From G963674665 sp964609625 (GTDB lineage Bacteria; Desulfobacterota; Desulfovibrionia; Desulfovibrionales; Desulfovibrionaceae): 64,000 bases of DNA. The notes below the pieces were generated by a model. That model made no database searches and was not told where the DNA came from. It was given only the letters and a program-made list of their open reading frames with translations. This document shows positions 1 to 8,711 of the stretch, piece after piece (within the stretch, counting starts at the first letter, position 1; every line of letters begins with the position of its first letter). The stretch is from assembly GCA_964609625.1 (NCBI GenBank), contig CAZSRS010000005.1, positions 95,189-159,188 of the forward strand, read 5' to 3'. The position numbers and the translations under genes are program-made.

Positions 1-1372
1 CGATGTCCAGCACGTCGTTGATGAGTTCGGTGAGGCGTTTTCCTTCGGCGATGATGATCTCTAGATTTTCAGAGACCTGGGATATGGCCCGGTCGATTTT
101 TCTGTCTTCGAGGTTCAGGGCCGTATAGATACTGCTCTCCAGCTTTTTCTTGATGATCTTGGCGAAACCGAGCACCGAGGTGAGGGGTGTTCTGAGTTCG
201 TGGGACACCGTGGTGATGAAGTCCGTCTTCATCATGTCCACTTCCTTTTCCACCGTGATGTCGCGGATAAGGATCGCGGCACCCAGGCAGTTATCGCTCG
301 CGTGGCGTGAGGTGTCCTTGGAGGGATTGTTCGGCGTGTGGGGGGGGCAAATGGCCGTGGCCGAGGCCTTGCCGATACGGCCTGCAAGGAGGGAGACCTC
401 CGCGTGGAAGATTTCATCGACTGTGTCCATGGCTGCATAGGCCAGTTTCAGGATTTCCTCGGTGAAAAGCAGCCTGACCTCCTTGCCGCGCAGGTCGGTT
501 CCCATGAAGCCGTACAGCGTGAGCAGGGCGGGGTTGTACAGCGAGACCCGGCCCTCCTTGTCCACCACAAGCAACCCATCGGCCATGTTTTCGATGATGG
601 CTCGCTGATGCGCAAGGCTTTCCGACAGTTCGTGGGTTGCTTTCTCGACTTCCTTTTCCAGGTCCGTGATCAGGCTGGAAAGTTCACTGGCCATGGTATT
701 CATGGTATCGGCCAGGATGCCTACCTCGTCGTTGGTCCTGATGTTCACGGGAGCCGAGAAATCGTGCCGTTTCAGTCTCTTGGCATACTCGGTGAGCTGG
801 TTCAAGGGGAGGGATATCCGGTTGACCACGAAGTAGAGCAACGCGGTGCTGCCCAGGAAGATGATCAGCATCAAAACCTGCATCCGCAGGATGGTGCTGC
901 GGATGTAGCTGCCGATCAGCCCCATGTCCATGCCCACGTGCACATACCCGGCCACGCCCGCCATGATGGGCTTGGAGATATCGAGCATTTCGCCGAGTCC
1001 TTCCACATTGAGCCGCTTCACCATCATGCCGTGTGAGTCTGTTGGGATGTTCCGGACCTCCGGCGGTACCTGAGGAACAAAAGTATGGGTGACGATCTCT
1101 CCGTCGGAATCCTCCACAAAGACGTAGGCGGCACCTTCGATTTCCAGAAACTGGTCAACCATGGCCTGGACAGTGGAGAGATCGCGATTGATGATCACCT
1201 CCACGCTGGAGCTGGCGATGCTGCGGGCGATGGCGCGACCCTTGCTGATGAACTCCTGGGTCATGTGCCTGTAGAGGGTGACTGCCGAGAGCACGGTGGA
1301 GGCCACCGAAATGACGCCGAAGAGCATGATCATCATCATCAGGGTGCGTCTGAAGAGTTTGGTCCGTTTCAT
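1..1372 (-). CDS. Membrane sensor histidine kinase (HAMP-PAS-HisKA), C-terminus beyond window
   Basis: Partial gene: about 457 residues are visible, and the HATPase domain lies beyond the left edge. The reverse strand reads from an ATG at 1372 that shares ATGA with the stop of the binding-protein gene upstream, so the two are probably co-translated. Visible order: an N-terminal membrane segment (about residues 6-28), a periplasmic sensor region, a second membrane segment (about 165-183), HAMP, a PAS domain (MADGLLVVDKEG about 270), then HisKA with the phosphorylatable H-box VSHELRTPLTSVLGF near residue 390. It resembles the HisKA segment of the CBS kinase at 27552-29630, so the two are probably paralogues. 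The likely role is two-component signalling using the periplasmic binding protein as ligand sensor. The partner regulator is not visible. Confidence 0.9.
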   Translation of the reverse strand, partial: MKRTKLFRRTLMMMIMLFGVISVASTVLSAVTLYRHMTQEFISKGRAIARSIASSSVEVIINRDLSTVQAMVDQFLEIEGAAYVFVEDSDGEIVTHTFVPQVPPEVRNIPTDSHGMMVKRLNVEGLGEMLDISKPIMAGVAGYVHVGMDMGLIGSYIRSTILRMQVLMLIIFLGSTALLYFVVNRISLPLNQLTEYAKRLKRHDFSAPVNIRTNDEVGILADTMNTMASELSSLITDLEKEVEKATHELSESLAHQRAIIENMADGLLVVDKEGRVSLYNPALLTLYGFMGTDLRGKEVRLLFTEEILKLAYAAMDTVDEIFHAEVSLLAGRIGKASATAICPPHTPNNPSKDTSRHASDNCLGAAILIRDITVEKEVDMMKTDFITTVSHELRTPLTSVLGFAKIIKKKLESSIYTALNLEDRKIDRAISQVSENLEIIIAEGKRLTELINDVLDI

Positions 1373-2682
1373 TTCGCCCAAACCTTCCAGTCCGCGATGG
1401 GCAGGAATTTGCCATCCGCCACCGTGGTGTAGTAGATCCTGTCCAGCCCCTGGTGCCTGGTGACCGAGAACCGCACGGGAGTGTCGATGCCTATGTCCAG
1501 GTTGTCGATGGACTCCGCGGCGAGGGCGAGGTCACGAGGAGAGGGGTGGGGGCCCAGATTCTCCAGAACCCTGGCCATGACCTTGGCGTTGAGGAATCCC
1601 TCGAAGCTGGTGAAGCTGTAAGGCAAGAGGACGTAGTTACCGGCTGAGAATTCCTCGGGAGGCGGCGGGGCCAGCTCATCCATGAGCGAGCGATACTCCC
1701 GCACCACGGGGAGACTGGTATCCTCGTAACTCGGCACTACCTGGGTGTTTATGAGATTGCGGGTGTAGTTCCGGCCGTTGTGCGAGCCGACCGTATCCAG
1801 GAGTGTGAGCAGGTTTTCGCTGCCCACGAAGGAGAGGTTGGCGATGGGGATGTCTAGTCCGGCGTCGCGTGCGTCGCGGATGAAGGCGGCGCAGGCTGCG
1901 TACGCGCCCACGGCGATGATGGCGTCGGGGTTGCCCGCGGCGATGATGCGTACTTGTTGAGAAAAATCCGAGGAAAAGGGCGCGCCCCTGGCATAGGTGG
2001 CCTCGGAGGCCATTTGCAGGTCGCGGGCCTTGAGACCGCGACGCACGCCATCCCAGCCGCTGCGACCGTAGCTGTCCGCCTGGTAGAACACCGAGATGCG
2101 GGTGCGTCCCACCTGGAGAAAATGATGCACCAGCCCGGCCGTCTCCTGGCGGTAGGAGGCGCGAAGGTTGAAGACGTAGGAATCGTAGGGGTACTGCCGG
2201 TGTGGTTCGGCACCAGTGAAAGGGAAGAAGAGGTATTTATGCTTTTCGCTGTACAGTTTGAGAAGGGGCAGTATACGGGTCACGGTGGGCGTGCCCACGT
2301 AATTGAACAACGCGATGATCTTGGGATTGTGCAGGAAGTCGAGGGTGTTTTCAATGGCCGGTGTGGGGTTGTAACCGTCGTCCAGGGGCATGATGACGAC
2401 CGTGCGCCCGTGAATTCCCCCGTTGCGGTTGACCTTTTCAAAATAGGCCTTGGAGCCGCGGTAGAGTTCGATGCCCAGTCCTCTACTCGGACCCGTGAAG
2501 GCCGCGGACATGCCAAGGACGTATTCTCCGGAATCGTTGTAACGATCTGGGTCGGCTTGCTCATGGCCGTGAACAGCGCTCGCGAGACCAAGACCTAGCA
2601 CGCACGTACACACCACCAGAATCAGAATGCTACGGCTTCTGCGAGAGGAAGCAACTGGAGGAAGGCGAGAGTCTTTCTGCAA
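1369..2682 (-). CDS. Periplasmic ligand-binding protein, branched-chain amino acid receptor type
   Basis: A 437-residue protein with an N-terminal signal sequence (hydrophobic core about residues 17-38, SILILVVCTCVLGLGLAS). It then shows a Peripla_BP_6 fold: the opening segment YVLGMSAAFTGPSRGLGIEL is typical of LivJ/ANF-type receptors, followed by the middle part with SVFYQADSYGRSGWDG. No ABC permease or ATPase genes follow. The 3' end overlaps a sensor kinase by 4 bp. I therefore infer that it delivers a ligand signal to that kinase rather than feeding a transporter. The ligand cannot be told from sequence; amino acids or amides are usual for the family. Confidence 0.85.
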   Translation of the reverse strand: MQKDSRLPPVASSRRSRSILILVVCTCVLGLGLASAVHGHEQADPDRYNDSGEYVLGMSAAFTGPSRGLGIELYRGSKAYFEKVNRNGGIHGRTVVIMPLDDGYNPTPAIENTLDFLHNPKIIALFNYVGTPTVTRILPLLKLYSEKHKYLFFPFTGAEPHRQYPYDSYVFNLRASYRQETAGLVHHFLQVGRTRISVFYQADSYGRSGWDGVRRGLKARDLQMASEATYARGAPFSSDFSQQVRIIAAGNPDAIIAVGAYAACAAFIRDARDAGLDIPIANLSFVGSENLLTLLDTVGSHNGRNYTRNLINTQVVPSYEDTSLPVVREYRSLMDELAPPPPEEFSAGNYVLLPYSFTSFEGFLNAKVMARVLENLGPHPSPRDLALAAESIDNLDIGIDTPVRFSVTRHQGLDRIYYTTVADGKFLPIADWKVWAK

Positions 2683-2750
2683 GGAGCCTTGTTCTCCCTG
2701 GAAGGCGGTTAGGCGCAGTTACAACAAAATACCTCAGGCTCCGGTAAATA

Positions 2751-4331
2751 TCAATCCGCCCGGAAATGGCAGCCTATGCTCCCCTTGTTGCGCTTTGCCG
2801 CGAGCGTGATGTTGTAGGCCGCCTGGGCACCGTGCACAAGGTCGATGATACTTTTTGAAAGCGGCGTGCGTTTGTAGAAATCCAGCAGGTTTTTGAACAG
2901 GTTGCGCAGGTCGTCCGTGGCGCGTTGCAACCGCTGGGTGTTACGTACTATCCCTACGTAATTCCACATCGTGTTGCGGATCGTACTCCAGTCCTGGGCA
3001 ATGAGAGCGGGATCTTCGTTGTGTTCCTGCCCAGGGCTCTGCCAGTCGGGGATGGAGTCGAAGAGTTTGTTGCGGACGCAGTGCCGGGCGTTGAGGCGTC
3101 TGCAGATATCCCTGGCGGCTGTGGCGCCCCAGAGCAGCCCCTCCAGGAGGGACGTACTCGCGAGTCGGTTGGCGCCGTGCACGCCGGTACAACTGCATTC
3201 TCCGGCCGCATAGAGCCGCTCCAGTGTGGTTCGGGCGCGGGTGTCGGAAAGAACCCCGCCGCAGAAGTAGTGCGCGGCCGGCACTACTGGGATGGGATCG
3301 CGCCGGATGTCGATGCCGATCTGCATGCACTTGTCGAAGATGGTGGGGAAGCGCTGTGTGACGTCGGTCTCGACGAAATGGGCCACGTCCAGGAAGACAC
3401 AGGGCTCGCCCGTATGCAGCATTTCCTCCATGATGGCGCGCGAAACCACGTCGCGCGGGGCCAAATCGCCACGCTGGTCAAAGCGGTGCATGAAGGGTTC
3501 GCCTTTGGCGTTGATCAACCGGGCTCCTTCCCCCCGCAGGGCTTCGGTGATCAGGAAACGGCGTTCAGCCTTATGGTACAGAGCCGTGGGATGGAACTGC
3601 ACGAATTCGCTGTTCATGATCCGGGCTCCGGCGCGAAAGGCCATGCTCAGGCTTGAACCTATGGAGCAGGAGGCATTGGTGGTGTGCAGGAATACCTGCC
3701 CCACGCCGCCTGTGGCAAGAACCGTGAAGTCGGCCAGGATCGTCCGCACGCTTTTTGACTGGTCGTCAAAGGCGTAGGCGCCCAAGCACTGGTTCATGAT
3801 CTGGTATTTGAACTCCAGACTGCGGGACTGGTGGTGGCTGGTGAGCAGGTCCACAGCGGTATGCTCATGCAGGACCTTGATGTTCGGCTGTTTGGCCACG
3901 GCCGCCATGAGTCCGTCCATGATGGCGCGGCCGGTGTAGTCGGCGCAGTGCAGGATACGCCGCTCCCCGTGTCCGCCTTCGATGCGCAGGTCCCACTCGC
4001 AGTTTTCACCCCTGACAAAAGGGATGCCCAGGCGCTGCAGCAGAATGTCGCGCACGGCCTGCGGACCTTTGCGGCTGAGGAAGCGCACGGCAGGAAGGTA
4101 GTTGTGCCGGCGCCCTCCTTCGAGAATGTCCTCTTCCAGCTGTCCGGGATCGTTTTCCATGGCGCGGAAGACAATGCCCCCTTGGGCCAGGGCGGTGTTG
4201 CCCGTGTCCATGGCCTTGCCGGCAGTGAGCAGTGTGGTTTCAAATCCTTCGTCGGCGAGGAGCAGGGCTGCGGTACAGCCCGCAATACCGGAACCGATGA
4301 CAAGGACGTTGGTGCGGAGTCGTGTTTCCAT
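2751..4331 (-). CDS. nadB: L-aspartate oxidase
   Basis: 526 residues, the usual NadB length. It oxidises L-aspartate to iminoaspartate with FAD, the first step of de novo NAD synthesis, and hands the product to NadA in the cytoplasm. The N-terminus carries the FAD-binding GxGxxG motif in VLVIGSGIAGCTAALLLA (about residues 9-26). Mid-protein are NSEFVQFHPTALY and EALRGEGARL, typical of the fumarate reductase/succinate dehydrogenase flavoprotein family. The C-terminal helical domain is present. It is the last gene of nadC-nadA-nadB, 19 bp after the nadA stop, consistent with one operon. Confidence 0.96.
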   Translation of the reverse strand: METRLRTNVLVIGSGIAGCTAALLLADEGFETTLLTAGKAMDTGNTALAQGGIVFRAMENDPGQLEEDILEGGRRHNYLPAVRFLSRKGPQAVRDILLQRLGIPFVRGENCEWDLRIEGGHGERRILHCADYTGRAIMDGLMAAVAKQPNIKVLHEHTAVDLLTSHHQSRSLEFKYQIMNQCLGAYAFDDQSKSVRTILADFTVLATGGVGQVFLHTTNASCSIGSSLSMAFRAGARIMNSEFVQFHPTALYHKAERRFLITEALRGEGARLINAKGEPFMHRFDQRGDLAPRDVVSRAIMEEMLHTGEPCVFLDVAHFVETDVTQRFPTIFDKCMQIGIDIRRDPIPVVPAAHYFCGGVLSDTRARTTLERLYAAGECSCTGVHGANRLASTSLLEGLLWGATAARDICRRLNARHCVRNKLFDSIPDWQSPGQEHNEDPALIAQDWSTIRNTMWNYVGIVRNTQRLQRATDDLRNLFKNLLDFYKRTPLSKSIIDLVHGAQAAYNITLAAKRNKGSIGCHFRAD

Positions 4332-4350
4332 GTCAGACCTTGTTCACACG

Positions 4351-5382
4351 TTATGCACTGACTGCCAGCATGCGTTCCAACGCTGTGCGGGCAGGATCGG
4401 CGATATTATCGGACACGCTGACTCTCGGAACCGGAGGTGCGTTGTCCGCCAGCCCCGAAACCAGGGCTTCCAACTTTTCCGTGGTCACCTTGGCCATGTT
4501 TGAGCAGGCAAGTTCCGCCAGGGGCAGGATGGTTTTTTGAGCGGCGTATCGTTGCGCAAGGCGGTGGACCAGATTGATCTCCGTGCCCACATAGATCACG
4601 CTTCCTGGTTTCGCCTCCGCGGCGTAGCGGATGATATGCGAGGTGGAGCCGGCGCTGTCCGCGGCCTTGACCACCTCTGGGGGGCATTCCGGGTGCACCA
4701 CCACCTTGGCGTCGGGATGTCGCTCACGGGCGGTATGGATCTGACCGGTGCGGAATCCGAAATGGATGGCGCAGCAGCCTGGCCAGATGAGCAGCTTATG
4801 ATGCGAGGTTGCCCGTGGGGATACCAGCTCGCCGTTGCGGCGGATGTCCAGGACCAGTCTCTGCCGAGGTGGTATGCCCATCTTGTCCGCGGTGTTCATG
4901 GCCAGGTTCTTGTCCGGCAGGAAGAGCACGGCGTCGCCTTGCTCCATGGCCCATGCCAGCATTTTGGGGGCGTTGGCCGAAGTACAGACGGAGCCGCCGT
5001 GTGCGCCACAGATGGCCTTCACGGCGGCCGAGGAGTTCACGTAGGTCAGGGGGATCACCTTTGCGCCTCCGGCACCGAGGCGCTTGAGCATGTTTTCCAC
5101 CAGCGGCGCGGGTGCCATCTCGGACATGACACATTTGGCGTCGGGTGCGGGGATGTATACGTGCTGGTCGGGTGAGGCGATAATGGCCGCAGATTCGGCC
5201 ATGAAGAACACACCGCAGAAAAGGATGTTCTTGGCCGTGATTTCCGGGATGCGGCGCGCCAGTTCCAGGGAGTCGCCCACGTAATGGGCCTGCTTGACCA
5301 CGGCGTCGGCCTGGTAGTGGTGGGCCATGATCACGAGGCCGTTGTCCACGACTGGAGACTGGGATAGTTTCTGGGAGTTCAA
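4351..5382 (-). CDS. nadA: Quinolinate synthase (4Fe-4S)
   Basis: Condenses iminoaspartate with dihydroxyacetone phosphate to quinolinate. With a TTG start at 5382 the protein is 343 residues, the normal NadA size. The TTG shares TTGA with the nadC stop and has GGAGG 4 bases upstream, so I prefer it to the longer open frame, which only shadows nadC. The family signature appears as MAHHYQADAVV and YVGDSLELARR near the N-terminus. Candidate cluster cysteines lie in FCGVFFMAE, WPGCCAIH and ACSNMAK; VHPECPPEV is the conserved loop. It sits between nadC and nadB in an apparent operon. Confidence 0.95.
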   Translation of the reverse strand: MNSQKLSQSPVVDNGLVIMAHHYQADAVVKQAHYVGDSLELARRIPEITAKNILFCGVFFMAESAAIIASPDQHVYIPAPDAKCVMSEMAPAPLVENMLKRLGAGGAKVIPLTYVNSSAAVKAICGAHGGSVCTSANAPKMLAWAMEQGDAVLFLPDKNLAMNTADKMGIPPRQRLVLDIRRNGELVSPRATSHHKLLIWPGCCAIHFGFRTGQIHTARERHPDAKVVVHPECPPEVVKAADSAGSTSHIIRYAAEAKPGSVIYVGTEINLVHRLAQRYAAQKTILPLAELACSNMAKVTTEKLEALVSGLADNAPPVPRVSVSDNIADPARTALERMLAVSA

Positions 5383-6305
5383 GAAGCCTCCGGTGAGCCG
5401 TGTATGCGAGTGGTCTCTGGGGCAAGTTTTTCGACTCTCATGCTGATGTCCATGGAGCGCGCCCCGTGGGTGATGCGCCCCACGGAGATGAAATCCGCGC
5501 CCAGGCCGCCGAGCTGGGCAAGATTGGCCAAGTGCACGCCGCCGCTGATTTCCGTCTCGATGCCGGGAGGGATGCGTTGCAGGCATGCGGCGATACCCTC
5601 CGGCGTCATGTTGTCGAGCATGATGCGGGCAACCCCGGCCGCCACGGCCGCGTCCACGTCCGATGCGTCCCGGCACTCCACCTCGATGGGCGGGCAACGG
5701 GACAGGGCTTGCCGCAGTTTTTCCACGGCAGCCTGGATGGAGCCGGCCTGGTCGATGTGGTTGTCCTTGAGCATGAGCATTTCTTCGAGATTCTTGCGGT
5801 GATTGTGCCCTCCACCGACGAGTACGGCGTATTTCTCGGGATAACGCAGTCCGGGCAAAGTCTTGCGGGTGTCGAGAAGCCTGGTGCGCGAGCCGGCAAG
5901 GGCGTCGGCGTAGTGTCTGGTCAGCGTGGCGATGCCCGAGAGGTGGCAGAGGAAGTTGAGGATAACGCGCTCGGCCTTGAGTAGCAAGCGGGCCTGCCCA
6001 CGCAATTGAGCCAGGAGTTCACCTGTGGAGGTGGTTGCGCCGTCCTGCCGCAGCAACCGGACGGTATAGGGGGCCTGGGGAGCGAATCCCGCGGCGCAAC
6101 GTTCCAGGATGATGGAGACAAGAGGCAGTCCGGCCACGACCATCTCGTCCTTGGCCACGATGTCCGCCGCGAGCAGTTCATCCTCGGGGAACAGACTGTC
6201 GGAGGTGAGGTCTTCGCCATCCTCGGTCAGGGCCAGGTCGATGGCGCAGAGCGTGAAGCGCCTTGCTGGGCCGCGGAAGAAAGTCGGAAAAATATCTTTG
6301 TGCAT
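5379..6305 (-). CDS. nadC: Nicotinate-nucleotide pyrophosphorylase (quinolinate phosphoribosyltransferase)
   Basis: 308 residues. It converts quinolinate and PRPP to nicotinate mononucleotide, third step of the NAD route. The core motif is RKTLPGLRYPEKYAV followed by GGGHNHR and MLKDNHI (about residues 145-185), the PRPP and quinolinate pocket. A C-terminal barrel with VECRDASDVDAAV and MLDNMTPEG is typical of the family. It is the first gene of the operon. The region upstream is shared with divergently transcribed mgtE and contains a perfect GC hairpin. The Shine-Dalgarno before the ATG is weak (GAAAG). Confidence 0.95.
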   Translation of the reverse strand: MHKDIFPTFFRGPARRFTLCAIDLALTEDGEDLTSDSLFPEDELLAADIVAKDEMVVAGLPLVSIILERCAAGFAPQAPYTVRLLRQDGATTSTGELLAQLRGQARLLLKAERVILNFLCHLSGIATLTRHYADALAGSRTRLLDTRKTLPGLRYPEKYAVLVGGGHNHRKNLEEMLMLKDNHIDQAGSIQAAVEKLRQALSRCPPIEVECRDASDVDAAVAAGVARIMLDNMTPEGIAACLQRIPPGIETEISGGVHLANLAQLGGLGADFISVGRITHGARSMDISMRVEKLAPETTRIHGSPEAS

Positions 6306-6356
6306 GGTGCTTTCAGGTTAAAAGCTAATGTGGTAGAACCTCGGTGTTGTGCGGGG

Positions 6357-6373
6357 GGGCGCTCGGAGCGCCC
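6357..6373. repeat. Perfect 17-nt hairpin in the nadC/mgtE divergent region
   Basis: GGGCGCTC and GAGCGCCC form 8-bp arms around one base, midway between the starts of nadC and mgtE. No T-run follows on either side, so it does not read as a terminator. It could be an operator or an mRNA leader structure; function unknown. Confidence 0.45.
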
Positions 6374-6416
6374 TGTCTGGTTCACGGGACACTGATAAAG
6401 CGGATAGTTTATTGTG

Positions 6417-7817
6417 ATGCAGGAAAAAAAGCAAACTCCGGAACAGCCCGAAATCCGACGTGCCGACGAACACGTGCCTGTTTCGTCCGGAGTCGAGTCC
6501 GTGATCCCGGCCAACGCACCTGAAGCTGACATCGTGCGCAGCGTCGAGGACCTGGAAGCCATCCACCCGGCCGATGTCGCCGACCACCTTGAGAAGCTCG
6601 ACACACAGGAGCAGGTGGCCTGGGTCGGGCAGTTGCCGGTTGAATCCGCTGCCGCGGCTCTGGAGGAAATGGAGGGGTACCAGCGAGCGGAACTTCTGGA
6701 AAAGCTGGAAACGGGCTTGGCCGCGCGCATCATGTCCGAAATGTCCCCGGACGACGCGGCCGACGCCCTGGACGAACTGGATGAGGAGCATCGCGCCGAC
6801 CTGCTCAGGCGTCTGAAAAAGGAAGACGCGGCGTTGCTCAGGCGTCTGATGCGTTTTGATCCGGATTCGGCCGGCGGCGTTATGACCACCGAATGCCTGG
6901 TTCTGGATCACCGTCTTTCCGCGGATCAGGCCATCACCTACATCCGCAAGGTGATCGAGGACAAGGAGATACCCTACTATACCTATCTCGTAGACGAGAA
7001 CGACCGACTCGTGGGCGTGCCGTCGTTGCGTGACATCCTCCTGAGTCGCCCCGGCACCCTGCTCAAGGATCTGGTCAAGGGCAAGAACCTCATCGCCGTC
7101 CACTTCGACGTGGACAAGGAAGAGGTGGCGCACCAGATGCGTCACTACAACTTCCTGGCCCTGCCGGTGATCGATTACGATGGCAAGTTCCTGGGCGTGG
7201 TCACCCATGACGACGTCATGGATATCATCCACGAGGAAGCCAGCGAGGACATGCTCGGCATGGTGGGCGCGGGCCAGGACGAGACCGTGGACACTCCCTG
7301 GCGTTCCTCGGTGCTCAAGCGTCTGCCCTGGCTGTGCATCAACATGCTCAACTCCGGGGTCGCGGCGTATGTCGTCCATCTCTTCGAGGGCACCATCTCC
7401 CAGATGGCCATCCTGGCCGCGCTCATGCCCATCGTGGCCAACCAGGCAGGCAATACCGGGCAACAGTCCCTGGCGGTGATCATCCGGCAGCTGGCAATGG
7501 AGCGCTTCGACCGCAAACGCATCTGGTTCGCCGTGCTTAGGGAGGCCAAAGTGGGACTGGCCAACGGCCTGATCATCGGCCTGCTCGTGCTGTTGCTGGT
7601 CTTTGCCGTGACCCACAAACCCAAGCTGGCTCAGGTCATGTCCATGGCCCTTGGCCTGAATATGTTTTTGGGCGCCGTGGCCGGCGCCTCCATCCCCTTG
7701 ATACTCAAGGGCATGGGTCGTGATCCGGCCCAGGCCTCAAGCATCTTTCTGACCACCATTACCGACTCCGCGGGATTTCTTTTTTTCCTGGGATTGGCCA
7801 CACTTTTACTGTTCTGA
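6417..7817 (+). CDS. mgtE: Magnesium transporter MgtE
   Basis: 466 residues from the ATG at 6417 (a GTG codon lies just before it; no clear Shine-Dalgarno for either). Order: a variable acidic N-terminus, the MgtE N domain built of short helical repeats (IHPADVADHLEKL, MSPDDAADALDEL, about residues 45-150), two CBS domains (about 150-270) and a C-terminal block of about five membrane helices. The pore region contains MPIVANQAGNTGQQSLAVI, characteristic of the family. Known members are Mg2+-gated channels whose cytosolic N and CBS domains sense Mg2+. Its 3' end overlaps the convergent yhhQ-like gene by 12 bp. Confidence 0.95.
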   Translation: MQEKKQTPEQPEIRRADEHVPVSSGVESVIPANAPEADIVRSVEDLEAIHPADVADHLEKLDTQEQVAWVGQLPVESAAAALEEMEGYQRAELLEKLETGLAARIMSEMSPDDAADALDELDEEHRADLLRRLKKEDAALLRRLMRFDPDSAGGVMTTECLVLDHRLSADQAITYIRKVIEDKEIPYYTYLVDENDRLVGVPSLRDILLSRPGTLLKDLVKGKNLIAVHFDVDKEEVAHQMRHYNFLALPVIDYDGKFLGVVTHDDVMDIIHEEASEDMLGMVGAGQDETVDTPWRSSVLKRLPWLCINMLNSGVAAYVVHLFEGTISQMAILAALMPIVANQAGNTGQQSLAVIIRQLAMERFDRKRIWFAVLREAKVGLANGLIIGLLVLLLVFAVTHKPKLAQVMSMALGLNMFLGAVAGASIPLILKGMGRDPAQASSIFLTTITDSAGFLFFLGLATLLLF

Positions 7818-8549
7818 CGTACCACCGCTTTCCCTCCGCAAATCAGCTTTGGATATCCGCCCCTCGAATGTCTGCGACGACTGCGGGATGAAGCGCTTGG
7901 CCAGATAGATGAACGGGGTGTCCATTGCCGCCACCACCAGCTTCACCAGGTAGGTGGTCAGGAGGATTTCCAGCCAGACGCTCCTGGGAAATACACCGAT
8001 GAAGGCGATGGCGCAGAAGATCGTGCTGTCCAGCAGTTGTGAGACCATGGTGCTCAAGTTGTTGCGCAGCCAGAGGTGGCGCCCTTGGGTGCGTTCTTTC
8101 CAGAAATGGAAGGCCCAGATATCGTGCAACTGGGAGATGAGGTAGGCGGTCATGCTGGCCACGGCCAAGCGCGGGAGCAGCCCGAAGATGGCCTGCAGAT
8201 GTGGATCGGCGAAGTCGCTGGTCGCGGGGATGAACCGCAGGGCGATCTGCATGTAGACCGTGGCCAGAACCAGGGCCACGAAGCCCAGCAGGACGGCCTT
8301 GCGGGCACGTTCCTTGCCGTAATACTCCCCGAGCAGGTCGGTGGAGAGGAACACGCTGGCGTAGAGGATGTTACCCAAGGTGGTGGTCAGACCGAAGAGT
8401 TCCACAGTCTTGAGCACCTGGATGTTGCAGAGGATTAGATTGAAAACGATCAGGCCGTAGAGCCCGACGCCTCCGAAGTACCTGAAGACCACCAGAACCA
8501 TGGTCAGATCGACAAGGGCGAAGGCTATCCAGAGCAGTTCATTGGTCAT
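7806..8549 (-). CDS. Queuosine precursor transporter, YhhQ/VUT family
   Basis: About 247 residues with six or so membrane segments. The family core is visible: NILYASVFLSTDLLGEYYGK (about residues 54-73), later TAYLISQLHDIWAFHFWK and a C-terminal PFIYLAKRFIP. The family (COG1738) imports queuosine precursors such as preQ0/preQ1. Start choice is uncertain. The ATG at 8549 has TGGA 7 bases upstream and gives MTNELLWIAF; the ATG at 8561 would add four residues. Longer frames to 8645 run through terminator and leader sequence. No known preQ1 riboswitch was recognised upstream. Confidence 0.85.
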   Translation of the reverse strand: MTNELLWIAFALVDLTMVLVVFRYFGGVGLYGLIVFNLILCNIQVLKTVELFGLTTTLGNILYASVFLSTDLLGEYYGKERARKAVLLGFVALVLATVYMQIALRFIPATSDFADPHLQAIFGLLPRLAVASMTAYLISQLHDIWAFHFWKERTQGRHLWLRNNLSTMVSQLLDSTIFCAIAFIGVFPRSVWLEILLTTYLVKLVVAAMDTPFIYLAKRFIPQSSQTFEGRISKADLRRESGGTSEQ

Positions 8550-8649
8550 GGGGAAATCCATTGCGTTGATGTGGTTGCGAGGGGCCGCGGACGCCCGATG
8601 CCAGAGCATCCATGCGCACGGGGAGTCACCGTGCCGGGACAGCACAACC

Positions 8650-8685
8650 GAAAACGGCCCGTGCCGCTGTCGTGGCTCGGGCCGT
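8650..8685 (-). terminator. Rho-independent terminator after the FHA-TPR gene
   Basis: On the minus strand the arms ACGGCCCGAGCC and GGCACGGGCCGT pair over 12 positions with one mismatch, around an 8-base loop, followed by TTTT. It lies 27 bases past the stop of the FHA-TPR gene and separates it from the yhhQ-like gene. Confidence 0.8.
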
Positions 8686-8711
8686 CGTTATGGTTGGTTG
8701 CGGCCGTGCTG

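Noticed and set aside
338..1036. Long plus-strand frame (232 codons)
   Set aside because: Antisense to the sensor kinase, whose reverse-strand reading has clear HAMP, PAS and H-box motifs. The plus-strand translation is a shadow.
5383..5697. N-terminal extension of nadA
   Set aside because: Overlaps nadC in another frame, gives an Arg/His-rich sequence, and a TTG with a Shine-Dalgarno fits the NadA length.
8549..8650. preQ1-I riboswitch before the yhhQ-like gene
   Set aside because: The short hairpin-plus-A-rich-tail pattern of preQ1-I is absent. Only generic hairpins are seen.
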